From the NCBI RefSeq assembly GCF_003111685.1, contig NZ_CP022192.1, positions 129,501-193,500 of the forward strand: a stretch of DNA of 64,000 bases. The letters run 5' to 3'. Each line of letters starts with the position of its first letter. Position 1 is the first letter of the stretch. Shown piece after piece: positions 1 to 8,178 of this stretch. Below the pieces are notes generated by a model. It had not been told where the DNA came from and did not search any database. It worked only from the letters and a program-made list of their open reading frames with translations. Source of the stretch: Alloyangia pacifica (lineage in GTDB: Bacteria > Pseudomonadota > Alphaproteobacteria > Rhodobacterales > Rhodobacteraceae). The translations under genes were made by a program, and so were the position numbers.

Positions 1-43
1 GCAGGACGATGAAGCCGAGAAAGAGCGCCGTTGCTTGTTCCAT
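1..43 (-). CDS. Start of a membrane protein, probably an isoprenylcysteine carboxyl methyltransferase-family protein (partial)
   Basis: Only the first 14 codons lie in the window. They read MEQATALFLGFIVL, a hydrophobic start that fits a membrane protein. Its ATG overlaps the stop codon of the type III polyketide synthase gene (TGATG), so the two are almost certainly translated from one mRNA. In alphaproteobacteria a type III polyketide synthase is often followed by a membrane methyltransferase of the isoprenylcysteine carboxyl methyltransferase family. The family name is inferred from that habit and not from the 14 residues. Confidence 0.45.
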   Translation of the reverse strand, partial: MEQATALFLGFIVL

Positions 44-1098
44 CACGCGGCCTCTGCGCCGACGCTGAGCGGCTGGAAGGAGGCGGTGAACCCCGGCCCA
101 AGGGCGCAGGCCATCATCTGTCCCGTGCGGCCCGCGTCCAGCACCGCCTTGAGCACGAACAGCACCGTTGGGGCGGACATGTTGCCGGCGCGGCGCAGGA
201 CCTCGCGCTCGGCGTCGAGCGCGCCCTGTTCGATGTGCAGGGCGCCTTCCAGTGCCTCGATGACCTTCGCGCCGCCGGGGTGGCAGACGTAGCGCGTGAT
301 CGGTGTCTCGACGAGGCGCACCGCCTCCTGCGCCGCGGCGCCGAACTCGCTGCTGATGAACGCCGGGATCGAGCGGTCGAAGATCACGCCGAAGCCCGTT
401 TCGTCCACGTCCCACCCCATGATCCCGAGCGTCTCGGGCCAGGTCTTCTGGTGCGGGGCGCCGAGGCGGACGCTCGGTATGTCCATGGGCCTGCTGTCGG
501 ACAGGCAGGCCGCGGCGGCGCCGTCGCCGAAGAGCACCGCGGCGATGATGTCGGCCTTCTGCAGGCGATCCGCACGGAAGGCGAGCGAACAGGTCTCGAC
601 GACGACCAGCAGCACCTTGGCTCCGGGCCGTCCCGCCGCGAGAAGGCCGGCCGTTGCCAGCCCCGAAACGCCGCCCGCGCATCCGAGCCCGAAGATCGGC
701 ACGCGCAGCACCGTGTCGCGAAACCCCATCTCGGTCAACGCTTGCGCCTCGAGCGAGGGCGTCGCGATGCCGGTCGAACAGACGGTGACGACGACATCCA
801 CCTCGGCGCTTTGCCATCCGGCTTGGCTGAGCGCCGCGCGCGCAGCGTCCACGAAGAGCGCCTTGGCCCCCGCCGCGAAGGCCTGGGCGCGATCTGACCA
901 GCCGTGTGGCTCCGCGAACCAGTCGAGCGGCACGACCGAGTGGCGGGTGTCGATCCCGGCGGTGTCGAAGCTTTTGGAAATTCGTTTAAAATCCGTGTAG
1001 ACGCCCCCGAAGATTTCCGCCGCGCGGGCGCGGACCTCGGATTGATGCAGGCAATGTCCCGGGAGGGCTGTCGAAAGTCCGTGCAGGTATGCGCTCAT
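43..1098 (-). CDS. Type III polyketide synthase (chalcone/stilbene synthase superfamily)
   Basis: 351 aa, with a thiolase-type fold that would condense malonyl-CoA units onto an acyl-CoA starter. The catalytic triad is visible: Cys140 in FGLGCAGG, His273 in VCHPGG and Asn306 in AGNMSAP, with the family's C-terminal GPGF motif near the end. The length is typical of bacterial type III enzymes of the alkylresorcinol/alkylpyrone kind. It is translationally coupled to the partial membrane protein downstream. On the other side it is divergent from a FAD/NAD(P)-binding protein across a ~300-nt gap. A lipid-like alkylpyrone or alkylresorcinol product is the usual expectation, but starter specificity cannot be read from sequence. 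Confidence 0.88.
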   Translation of the reverse strand: MSAYLHGLSTALPGHCLHQSEVRARAAEIFGGVYTDFKRISKSFDTAGIDTRHSVVPLDWFAEPHGWSDRAQAFAAGAKALFVDAARAALSQAGWQSAEVDVVVTVCSTGIATPSLEAQALTEMGFRDTVLRVPIFGLGCAGGVSGLATAGLLAAGRPGAKVLLVVVETCSLAFRADRLQKADIIAAVLFGDGAAAACLSDSRPMDIPSVRLGAPHQKTWPETLGIMGWDVDETGFGVIFDRSIPAFISSEFGAAAQEAVRLVETPITRYVCHPGGAKVIEALEGALHIEQGALDAEREVLRRAGNMSAPTVLFVLKAVLDAGRTGQMMACALGPGFTASFQPLSVGAEAA

Positions 1099-1399
1099 TC
1101 GTGCTCTTTCGCTGAAGGCGGCCTCCGAGGAATGCGGCGCGTTACCAGCCCTCCGCGCGGCAGTCGGGTCACAACACGATTCCCGTCGCTTCGTTCCGCA
1201 GCCTCTGCCCGCGCGTCATTGCCGGGGAGACTCGCAGGCCCGGGTCATTGCTGGATGAGCGGTCTATCCCGAAGGCGATCTTGGCGCTGATCGGCGAAAT
1301 ACCCCGGTCCGTCGGAACCCGCCACGATCTTCCGAGTTCAGCTAAGCGGAGGATGGTTTCCCCTCCGGCGACTTCCCCTCCAGCGAGCAAAGATTGCGC
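1099..1399. other. Divergent intergenic region between polyketide synthase and FAD/NAD(P)-binding protein
   Basis: About 300 nt without a convincing gene; the open frames here are short and have composition typical of GC-rich non-coding frames. It must hold the promoters of both divergent genes. I could not pick out a convincing operator or terminator in it. Confidence 0.5.
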
Positions 1400-3061
1400 A
1401 TGGCTTTCGAGACTCCTCTCCGTCCCACCGCGCGTGGCAACAGGCCGGTGTGCAGGTCCCCCCGGGGCACGGCAGTCCGCCCCCGCGAAACGCATCGGGT
1501 CGCGATCGTTGGCGCGGGTCCGACCGCCGTCTACACGCTTGCAGCGCTGCTGCGCGAGGCGCCGTCGCGGCTGCATGTCGACATCTTCGAAAAGGGTCCC
1601 GCCGCGGGCCCCGGCATGCCCTACAACGCCGAGATGAATGCACCGTCGATGCTCTCGAACATCGCGAGCCGCGAGCTGCCGCCGGTGGCCGTGTCGCTCA
1701 ACGATTGGCTTCGCGGCCTCGATCGCTCCGACCTCGCGCGGCTCGCGCTCCGCGAGGAAGACATCGGCGAGGACGCCTTCTATCCCCGGCTCGCGCTCGG
1801 CGCCTATTTCACCGCGCAGATGGCGGAGCTGGTCGCCCGCGGCCGGCGCGGCGGGCACCTGATCGAGCTTCACCTGCACCACACGGTCGAGGACATTCGC
1901 CCGCGCCTGACGGGCATCGAGGTCACCTGGCACAGCCCCGCCGGCATGGCGAAGGCAGAATATTCAGACGTGGTGCTCGCCACCGGCCACCGCTGGCCGG
2001 ATACGGTCTCTGACGGCGGGGTGCAGCTTCAGTCGGCCTGGCCGGCGGAGAAGCTGGGGCGGCTGCCGCAGCGCAGGATCGGTGTGCTGGGCACGTCCCT
2101 GTCCGCGATTGACGTCGCGGTGACCGTCGCCTCGGCGCGGGGTCGTTTTGTCGACGCAGAGGGAGGCCTCGCCTATAGCCTGGACGAGGGGCAGACCGAC
2201 TTTCTGATCAGCCTCATGTCGCGCAAGGGCCTGCTGCCGGAGGCGGACTATTGGTATCCGCTGCCCCTGCCGGAGCTGCCAAGGCTGGCCGCCTGCGGGA
2301 TGGCGGAGAGGCCGCTGCTCGAGCGGGCGTATCAGGCGTTTCTCGCCGACCTCGACGAGGCCGACGGGGATTGGCTGGACCGCCTCGGGGGGCGCGAGAT
2401 CGGGCGGGAGGAGTTCAGGGCGGCCTATTTCTCTGAACGTCTTGCGGTGGATCCGTTTGACTGGGCGGAGCAAAACCTCAAGCAGGCCGAGGAGAGCGTG
2501 ACGGCGCAGCGCCCGACGCCCTGGCGCAGCGCGCTGCTGAGGGCGCACGAGCTTTTCGAGACGCTGATACCACGGTTCACGGAAGCCGAGGTCGAGGCGT
2601 TTCATGCCACGCTGAAGCCGGTCTTCACCGACTGCTACGCCTGCGTTCCCCATTTCTCGGTCAAGCGCCTGCTGGCGCTGCGCAAGGCGGGGGTGCTCGA
2701 GGTGGTCCGTCTGGGCGACCACAGCCGGATCGCCCAGCATCGGACCGGGCTCTGCGTGACGGGGGATCAGCTGGAGACCGAGGTCGAGATCCTCATCGAC
2801 GCGCGCGGTCAGCGCGCTCTGAAATTCTCGGACCTGGGGTTCCCGTCGCTCGCCCGCGCCGACCTTCTTGCCCGGCCGCTGCGGTTCGAGGATCTGCTCC
2901 TGCCGCTCGGCGCGGCCTCGGCGGGCCGCGTCCACTGCCTCGCGCTGCCGGTGCTGCTGCGTCGGCGTCCCTTCGTGCAAGGGCTCGTGAACGCCTGGGA
3001 GATGGGCAGCACAACCGCCAATGTGATCGCCGAGGCCATGGGAGATCGCGCCACGGCCTAG
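1400..3061 (+). CDS. FAD/NAD(P)-binding protein (HydR-type Rossmann oxidoreductase)
   Basis: 553 aa from the ATG at 1400; a TTG two codons upstream is a less likely start, and the ribosome site is weak for both. The N-terminal dinucleotide-binding motif VAIVGAGPTAVYTL lies at about residues 32-45. The region following (GMPYN, SMLSNIASRELPP) is characteristic of the large FAD-NAD(P)-binding family PF13454, whose members are mostly of unknown substrate. It stands alone and faces away from the type III polyketide synthase. A role in modifying the polyketide product is possible from position only. A short inverted repeat follows the gene. Confidence 0.75.
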   Translation: MAFETPLRPTARGNRPVCRSPRGTAVRPRETHRVAIVGAGPTAVYTLAALLREAPSRLHVDIFEKGPAAGPGMPYNAEMNAPSMLSNIASRELPPVAVSLNDWLRGLDRSDLARLALREEDIGEDAFYPRLALGAYFTAQMAELVARGRRGGHLIELHLHHTVEDIRPRLTGIEVTWHSPAGMAKAEYSDVVLATGHRWPDTVSDGGVQLQSAWPAEKLGRLPQRRIGVLGTSLSAIDVAVTVASARGRFVDAEGGLAYSLDEGQTDFLISLMSRKGLLPEADYWYPLPLPELPRLAACGMAERPLLERAYQAFLADLDEADGDWLDRLGGREIGREEFRAAYFSERLAVDPFDWAEQNLKQAEESVTAQRPTPWRSALLRAHELFETLIPRFTEAEVEAFHATLKPVFTDCYACVPHFSVKRLLALRKAGVLEVVRLGDHSRIAQHRTGLCVTGDQLETEVEILIDARGQRALKFSDLGFPSLARADLLARPLRFEDLLLPLGAASAGRVHCLALPVLLRRRPFVQGLVNAWEMGSTTANVIAEAMGDRATA

Positions 3062-3139
3062 GGCGGAAGTCGGACGTTGGGACAGCGCGCTACACCGCCA
3101 CCGCGCGTGTAATCCAGTTTATGTGAAAATCGTGCGTGA

Positions 3140-3161
3140 CCGGATGCGGCGCGTCATCCGG
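3140..3161. terminator. Weak hairpin after the FAD/NAD(P)-binding protein gene
   Basis: CCGGATG and CATCCGG form a 7-bp stem with an 8-nt loop between the converging ends of the FAD/NAD(P)-binding gene and the lacI-type gene. There is only a short T-rich stretch after it, so termination is plausible but unproven. Confidence 0.35.
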
Positions 3162-3202
3162 ATTTGTTCGCGGCGCAAGGCGTGACCTGAGCCTGGGGGG
3201 TC

Positions 3203-4228
3203 TCACGGCACCGTCGATCCGCGCACGATCAGTGTCGGCGGCGGGCTGGCCAGATGGGTGGCTGCCGGATGGCCTTCGATGAGGTTCAGCAGCGCATCCG
3301 TGGCGGTTGTGGCGACGGAGTCGAGCTGCAGGTCGATGGCGGTCAGCGCCGGCGTCTCCGCGCGCGCGCGCAGCCCGTCGTAGCGCGTCGCCACGCGCAC
3401 ATCCCCCGGAATGCTGAGACCGGCCAGGCGCAGCGCGTCCATGGCCCCTGTGGCCTGGGCGTCCACCGGCACCAGCAGGCCGTCGGTTTCCGGATGTGCC
3501 GCGAGGTGGCGGGTGACGCTGCGGGCGGCACCGGCCTCTCCCTCCGCCTCGTCGATGCGCAGCACCGTCGGCGTCATGCCGATCTGCGCCGCGCGCTGAC
3601 GGTAGCGGGCTTCGAACACCTCGTAGTAGCGCCGGGCGCCGGTGCCGATCAGCAAGGGGACGTTGCGCGCCCCGACCTCGAGCAAGTGATCGATCAGCAG
3701 GTCCGCCGTCTGCGCGTAGTTCAGATCGACATGGGCCGAAACCGCCCCATGCGCCTCGCCGATGGCCACCGTCGGAACCTCGCGCGCGGCCAGCAGCGCA
3801 AGGAACGGGTCGTCGCGCGTCGGCTCGACAAGCAGCGCCCCGTCAAAGGGCACGTTGCGCAGCGCGGTCTCGGGGTCGCGAATCGGCGGCACCAGCACCA
3901 GCGCGACGTTGCGCGACAGCGCCGCCAATGCCGCCGAGCCGGCGATTTCCATCAGGAAGCCGAGCTTCGAGGGACCCGCCGCCACCGCCGTCGCCATGGA
4001 GGAGAAGAGCGCGATGGTGTTCGCGCGGCCGGTCCGCATTCCCCGCGCCGCCATGTTCGGCACATAGCCCAGCTCGCGCACGGCCTGGTCGATGCGCGCC
4101 CGGGTCTCGTCATCCACGCGCCGCTTGCCGCTGAGCGCGTTGGAGACGGTCCCAGGCGAGACCCCGGCGAGTCGCGCCACATCCACGACCGTGGCGCGCT
4201 TTTGCCCTGCTTTGACCTGTCCGCTCAT
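3203..4228 (-). CDS. LacI-family transcriptional regulator
   Basis: 341 aa from the ATG at 4228, chosen because GGGGGTGAGACGAGG precedes it; an upstream start at 4261 adds 11 residues with no better site. The N-terminal LacI helix-turn-helix with hinge (TVVDVARLAGVSPGTVSNAL, then GYVPN) covers about residues 12-58, followed by a periplasmic-binding-protein-like effector domain. It is divergent from the arylsulfotransferase/ABC operon, and two TTAAAAC-based operators lie in the gap. It most likely represses that operon and itself until a ligand, perhaps an aryl sulfate or sulfonate, is bound. The ligand is inferred from the neighbours. Confidence 0.9.
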   Translation of the reverse strand: MSGQVKAGQKRATVVDVARLAGVSPGTVSNALSGKRRVDDETRARIDQAVRELGYVPNMAARGMRTGRANTIALFSSMATAVAAGPSKLGFLMEIAGSAALAALSRNVALVLVPPIRDPETALRNVPFDGALLVEPTRDDPFLALLAAREVPTVAIGEAHGAVSAHVDLNYAQTADLLIDHLLEVGARNVPLLIGTGARRYYEVFEARYRQRAAQIGMTPTVLRIDEAEGEAGAARSVTRHLAAHPETDGLLVPVDAQATGAMDALRLAGLSIPGDVRVATRYDGLRARAETPALTAIDLQLDSVATTATDALLNLIEGHPAATHLASPPPTLIVRGSTVP

Positions 4229-4312
4229 CCTCGTCTCACCCCCTTGGCGCCCCGGCTGCACAAAATTTCGGCGCGCAGTCCTGCTGCATCGGCTTTTTCG
4301 CCCTTGTGATGA

Positions 4313-4326
4313 TTAAAACGTTTTAA
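4313..4326. promoter_or_regulatory. LacI-type operator O1 (perfect palindrome)
   Basis: TTAAAACGTTTTAA is a perfect 14-bp palindrome with the central CG usual for LacI-family sites. It lies between the divergent lacI-type gene and the arylsulfotransferase operon, about 85 bp upstream of the regulator's ATG. Confidence 0.8.
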
Positions 4327-4353
4327 CGGTGAGCCAGCAAGTGAGAAGAGTTG

Positions 4354-4367
4354 TTAAAACGATTTAA
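4354..4367. promoter_or_regulatory. LacI-type operator O2 (near-perfect palindrome)
   Basis: TTAAAACGATTTAA differs from O1 by one base. Its centre is 41 bp from that of O1, close to four helical turns, so both sites face the same side of the DNA. It ends 16 nt before the ATG of the arylsulfotransferase gene and so probably overlaps the transcribed leader. Confidence 0.75.
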
Positions 4368-4383
4368 TGGAACGGAGGATCCG

Positions 4384-5523
4384 ATGACTGCCCATGTGAT
4401 GACCCGCCCCGAAACCAAGCCGGTCGAGCAGGTAACGCTGCGCCGCCGCCGCACCGGGTTGACCGCCCATGACCCCGTCCGAAGTGCCGGGGGCTACACG
4501 CTCTTTGCCGGACAGACGGCCGAGGGCCGCGTCGACCTGGTGGATATCGACGGCGGCCTTGCGCACCGCTGGCAGATGCCGGTGCGCGCCGGGCGCGACG
4601 CGGTGATCTTGCCGAACGGCAACCTCGGCTACAACGGCAGCCATGCCAGCTCGGCGGCGCTCTACCCGGCCTGGGATCTCTGGCACGGCGGCGATTTCTA
4701 CGAGGCGACCCCTTCGGGCGAGATCGTCTGGCGCCACGAGGACATCTTCCATCACCACGACGCGCAGTGGCTGGCGAACGGCAACCTGCTCTACACCGTC
4801 GCCGCCCCCCTGCCCGCCGAAAAGGCCGCGCGGGTGCAGGGCGGCGATCCCCGCAAGGACGGCGCCGACGGGGTGATCCAGTCCGACATCGTGCGCGAGG
4901 TGAACCGCAAGGGCGAGACGGTCTGGGAATGGCGCATTTGGGATCACCTCGATCCGGCGGATTTCCCGATCCATGCCATTTTCGACCGGCGGCACTGGCC
5001 GATGATCAACGGGCTTTCGGTGACCAGCGGCGGACTTGTGTTGATGAGCCTGCGCACCACCTCGGGCGTCATCGCCGTGGACCGGCTCACCGGCAAGGTG
5101 GTCTGGCACGTCGGCCCCGATGTGGTGGCGCAGCAGCACACCCCGGTCGAGATGGAGGGCGGCAGCGTGCTGTGTTTCGACAACGGCAACCTGCGGCAGG
5201 GCTCGACCTCGCCCTTCTCGCGCGCGCTGGAGTTCGACCCGACGACCGGAAAGACCGTCTGGAGCTACACCGACCCGATGCCGCCTTCGTTCTTCTCGCC
5301 CTACATGGGCGGCTGCCAGCGGCTGTGGAACGGCAACACCTTCATTTGCGAGAGTGCCTTCGGTCGGCTCTTCGAGGTGACGCCCGAGGGCGAGACGGTC
5401 TGGGAATATGTGATCCCCGATTTTGCCGAATACCCCGAGCCGCTGTCCAAGTTCATCCTCGGCGCGCACAACTCCTGCTTCCGGGCGCACCGCTACAAGC
5501 AGGAGCAGGTGTCATGGCTGTGA
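4384..5523 (+). CDS. Arylsulfotransferase (ASST) family protein
   Basis: 379 aa. The ATG at 4384 is preceded by GGAGG; the longer frame from a TTG at 4351 would run through operator O2 and is rejected. At least five blades of the form G-[EK]-[TIV]-V-W (GEIVWRHED, GETVWEWRI, GKVVWHVG, GKTVWSYTD, GETVWEYVI) give a PQQ-like beta-propeller as in arylsulfate sulfotransferases, which move sulfate from one phenolic ester to another phenol. Histidine-rich stretches (HHHDAQW, HAIFDRRHW) may carry the active site. No signal peptide is present, unlike the periplasmic enterobacterial enzyme. The 3' end overlaps the permease gene by 10 nt, which ties it to import of a sulfur compound. Confidence 0.75.
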   Translation: MTAHVMTRPETKPVEQVTLRRRRTGLTAHDPVRSAGGYTLFAGQTAEGRVDLVDIDGGLAHRWQMPVRAGRDAVILPNGNLGYNGSHASSAALYPAWDLWHGGDFYEATPSGEIVWRHEDIFHHHDAQWLANGNLLYTVAAPLPAEKAARVQGGDPRKDGADGVIQSDIVREVNRKGETVWEWRIWDHLDPADFPIHAIFDRRHWPMINGLSVTSGGLVLMSLRTTSGVIAVDRLTGKVVWHVGPDVVAQQHTPVEMEGGSVLCFDNGNLRQGSTSPFSRALEFDPTTGKTVWSYTDPMPPSFFSPYMGGCQRLWNGNTFICESAFGRLFEVTPEGETVWEYVIPDFAEYPEPLSKFILGAHNSCFRAHRYKQEQVSWL

Positions 5524-6344
5524 CTGAGCTGAGGCAGCCCGCCCGCCCGAGACCGCGCCGGAGCCCCGCGCGGATCGCCGCCCGTACGCTTGCCGCGAGC
5601 GCCGAGATGGGAAAGCCCATGCTCTCCTTCCTCTTCGTGCTGGCGATCTGGGCGGCCGTGGGCGCGCTGAAGCTGGTGCCGGAGGCGATCTTCCCGGCGC
5701 CCTGGTCGGTCTGGTCTGCGACGGTGGAGATGTGGCAGACCGGCGCGCTGCCCAAGGATCTGGCGGTTTCTTGCAGCCGCGCCGCCATCGGCTTTGCCAT
5801 CGGCGCCTCGCTTGGCGTGGTGCTGGGGCTGCTGACCGGGCGCGTGGCGCTGGTCCGCACGCTGCTGGGGCCGTTCCTGTCGCTGCTGCGCCCGATCCCG
5901 GCGATCGCGCTGGTGCCCGTTGCCATCGTCTGGTTCGGCATCGGCGAGGGCTCGAAGTATTTCGTCATCTCCTACACGGTCTTCCTCGCGGTCTGGTTCA
6001 ACACCCACCACGGCATGGAATACGTGCCGGACATCTACCTGCGGGCCTCGCGCAGTCTTGGCGCCTCGCGCCGGCGCGAGTTCCTCACCGTGGTGATCCC
6101 CGCCGCCGCCCCCTACATCTTCGCCGGGCTGCGGCTCGGGGTGGCGCTGGCCTTCCTGAGCCTCGTCGCCGCCGAGCTGTCGGGCGCCTCCTCGGGGCTT
6201 GGCTACCGGCTGCAGGAGGCGCGGCAGTATATCCGCACCGACCGGATGTTCTCGCTTCTCATCATCCTCGGTGCGCTGGGGGCCACGGTTGATCTGATCG
6301 TGCACCTCATCGGCCGCCGGATCGTCCACTGGCAGCAGGGGTAG
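5514..6344 (+). CDS. ABC transporter permease (sulfonate/taurine/nitrate type)
   Basis: 276 aa with about six membrane segments and a BPD-type permease domain. The cytoplasmic loop that contacts the ATPase reads YLRASRSLGASRRREF and continues into VIPAAAPYIFAGLR, a layout typical of SsuC/TauC. It starts inside the preceding gene (10-nt overlap) and is followed after 4 nt by the ATPase gene. With the ATPase and binding protein it makes a complete inner-membrane importer, probably for an organosulfur compound. Confidence 0.88.
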   Translation: MAVTELRQPARPRPRRSPARIAARTLAASAEMGKPMLSFLFVLAIWAAVGALKLVPEAIFPAPWSVWSATVEMWQTGALPKDLAVSCSRAAIGFAIGASLGVVLGLLTGRVALVRTLLGPFLSLLRPIPAIALVPVAIVWFGIGEGSKYFVISYTVFLAVWFNTHHGMEYVPDIYLRASRSLGASRRREFLTVVIPAAAPYIFAGLRLGVALAFLSLVAAELSGASSGLGYRLQEARQYIRTDRMFSLLIILGALGATVDLIVHLIGRRIVHWQQG

Positions 6345-6348
6345 GATC

Positions 6349-7140
6349 ATGGTCACCATACCACTCCACGGTGACGTGCGGATCAATGACGTCGCCATCA
6401 CCTTCAAGGGCAAGCAGGGGCCGGTCACCGCGCTCGAGAGCACGACGCTGCGGCTGCACCCGGGAACCTTCACCGCATTGATCGGGCCTTCGGGCTGCGG
6501 CAAGTCCACGCTGATGAACGCCATCGGCGGCTTCGTCGAGCCCTCGTCGGGCGCGATCACCATCGACGGTGCCGCCGTCCGCGGCCCATCGGACAAGGTC
6601 GGCGTGATCTTTCAGCAATACGCGCTCTTCCCGTGGTTCACCGCGCTTGGCAACGTTCGCTTCGCGCTGCGCCGCTTCGGCCTGCCCAAGGCCGAGGAGA
6701 TCGACCGCGCCCGCGCGGCGCTGGCCGAGGTCGGGCTCGCGCAGCATGCCGGGAAGGTCCCGCAGGAACTTTCGGGCGGCATGAAGCAGCGCGTGGCCAT
6801 CGCGCGCACGCTGGCCTGCGAGCCCAAGGTGCTGCTGATGGACGAGCCCTTCGGCGCGCTCGACGCGCAGACAAGGATCGGCATGCACGAGCTGCTGCTC
6901 AAGGTCTGGGAGCGCCACCGTGCCACGGTGCTCTTTGTCACCCACGACGTGGACGAGGCGCTGCTTCTGGCCGACGACGTGCGGGTGATGAGCCACGCGC
7001 CGGGCCGGCTGATCCGCCACTACCCGCTGAGCCAGCCCCGGCCCCGCGCCTTCAACCGGTCGGGCTCGGAACTGCTGGACATCCGCGAAGAGATCCTCGG
7101 CCTGCTGCGCCCGCAGAAGGCGCAGGCCGAGCTGCACTGA
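6349..7140 (+). CDS. ABC transporter ATP-binding protein (SsuB/TauB type)
   Basis: 263 aa. Walker A is GPSGCGKST, the Q-loop is in FQQYALFPW, the signature is LSGGMKQR, Walker B is VLLMDEPFGALD, and the switch histidine is in VTHDVDEA. The PW after the Q-loop and the VTHDVDEALLLADD stretch are typical of the nitrate/sulfonate/taurine subfamily. It powers the permease encoded just upstream. Confidence 0.9.
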   Translation: MVTIPLHGDVRINDVAITFKGKQGPVTALESTTLRLHPGTFTALIGPSGCGKSTLMNAIGGFVEPSSGAITIDGAAVRGPSDKVGVIFQQYALFPWFTALGNVRFALRRFGLPKAEEIDRARAALAEVGLAQHAGKVPQELSGGMKQRVAIARTLACEPKVLLMDEPFGALDAQTRIGMHELLLKVWERHRATVLFVTHDVDEALLLADDVRVMSHAPGRLIRHYPLSQPRPRAFNRSGSELLDIREEILGLLRPQKAQAELH

Positions 7141-7168
7141 CCCTACCGAAACCAACAGGAGAGAGACA

Positions 7169-8116
7169 ATGACCGCATTGACCAGACTGGCCCTCGGAAC
7201 CGCGCTGGCGCTGACCCCGGGCCTTGCCGTGGCCGAGAGCCTCGTCTTCGGCTGGAGCCCCAACCCGCAGACCCCTCAGGTCGACATGGCGCTCGAGAAG
7301 GGCTATTTCACCGACGCCGGGCTCGAGGTCGAACTGGTGCCCTTCAACTCCGGCCGGGCGGGCTTCGAGGCGCTGCTCGGCGGGCAGGTGGACGTGGTCT
7401 TCATGGCCGAGTTCCCCGCCGCCACCGGCGCGCTGATGGGGCAGGAGTTCGCCATCGTCGGCGATCTTGCCCGCTTCACCGGCTCGCGGGTGATCGGCAA
7501 TGCCGGGGCCGGTCCACTTGACAGCCCCGCCGACCTTGCCGGCCGCCGCATCGGGACCACCATCGGCACCAACGTGCACTATTTCCTCGACAAGGCGCTC
7601 GAAGGCGCGGGCGTCGAGGCCGAGATCGTCTCGGCCGCGCCGCCGGATCTGGTGCCCGCCGTGGTGCGCGGCGACGTTGATGCCATCGTTCCCTTCCCGA
7701 CCTTCTACGGCGCAGCAAAGGACACGCTGGGCGAGGACTACCTCGAGCTGCGCGCGCCGGGCTACGAGGTGCATTACATCCTCGCCGCCACGCCCGAGAT
7801 GACCGGCGAGAAGTCTGACACGCTCGCGGCCTTCATGGGCGCGCTGGCCAAGGCGGATGCCGATGTCGCCGCCGACCCGGAGGCAGCGATGGCGGCGGTG
7901 TCGGCCTCGATGCAGGGCGCGATCTCGACCGAGGCGCTGGCCACCATGTGGCAGGACGTGGAGATCGGCCTGACGCTGGACGAGGGGCTGGCCGAGCTGA
8001 TCCGCTCCGAGGCCGACTGGATCCTTGGGCAGGGCGTGATCAAGGCAGAGCCGCTCTCCGACGCGGCGCTGGCCGCCTATTTCGCCCCTGCCGCCCTGGA
8101 GGCCGCGCAGAAGTAG
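7169..8116 (+). CDS. ABC transporter substrate-binding protein (SsuA/TauA-like)
   Basis: 315 aa with a Sec signal peptide (hydrophobic segment to about residue 22, cleavage near LAVAES). The mature part has the NMT1/SsuA-type pattern: QVDMALEKGYFTDAGLEVELV, then GGQVDVVFMAEFPA. A good ribosome site (GGAGAG) precedes the ATG. It is the last gene of the LacI-controlled operon and delivers the substrate to the permease. Substrate identity is inferred from the arylsulfotransferase partner. Confidence 0.88.
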   Translation: MTALTRLALGTALALTPGLAVAESLVFGWSPNPQTPQVDMALEKGYFTDAGLEVELVPFNSGRAGFEALLGGQVDVVFMAEFPAATGALMGQEFAIVGDLARFTGSRVIGNAGAGPLDSPADLAGRRIGTTIGTNVHYFLDKALEGAGVEAEIVSAAPPDLVPAVVRGDVDAIVPFPTFYGAAKDTLGEDYLELRAPGYEVHYILAATPEMTGEKSDTLAAFMGALAKADADVAADPEAAMAAVSASMQGAISTEALATMWQDVEIGLTLDEGLAELIRSEADWILGQGVIKAEPLSDAALAAYFAPAALEAAQK

Positions 8117-8125
8117 GGTCAACGC

Positions 8126-8152
8126 CCGGGGCCTTCCTGCAAAGGGCCCCGG
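8126..8152. terminator. Hairpin after the ABC operon
   Basis: CCGGGGCC-TT pairs with AAGGGCCCCGG with one bulged base, 9 nt after the substrate-binding protein's stop. No T-run follows, but the stem is strong and lies between converging genes. Confidence 0.5.
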
Positions 8153-8178
8153 TCCTGCGATCGCGGCTCTGTCCCGCG

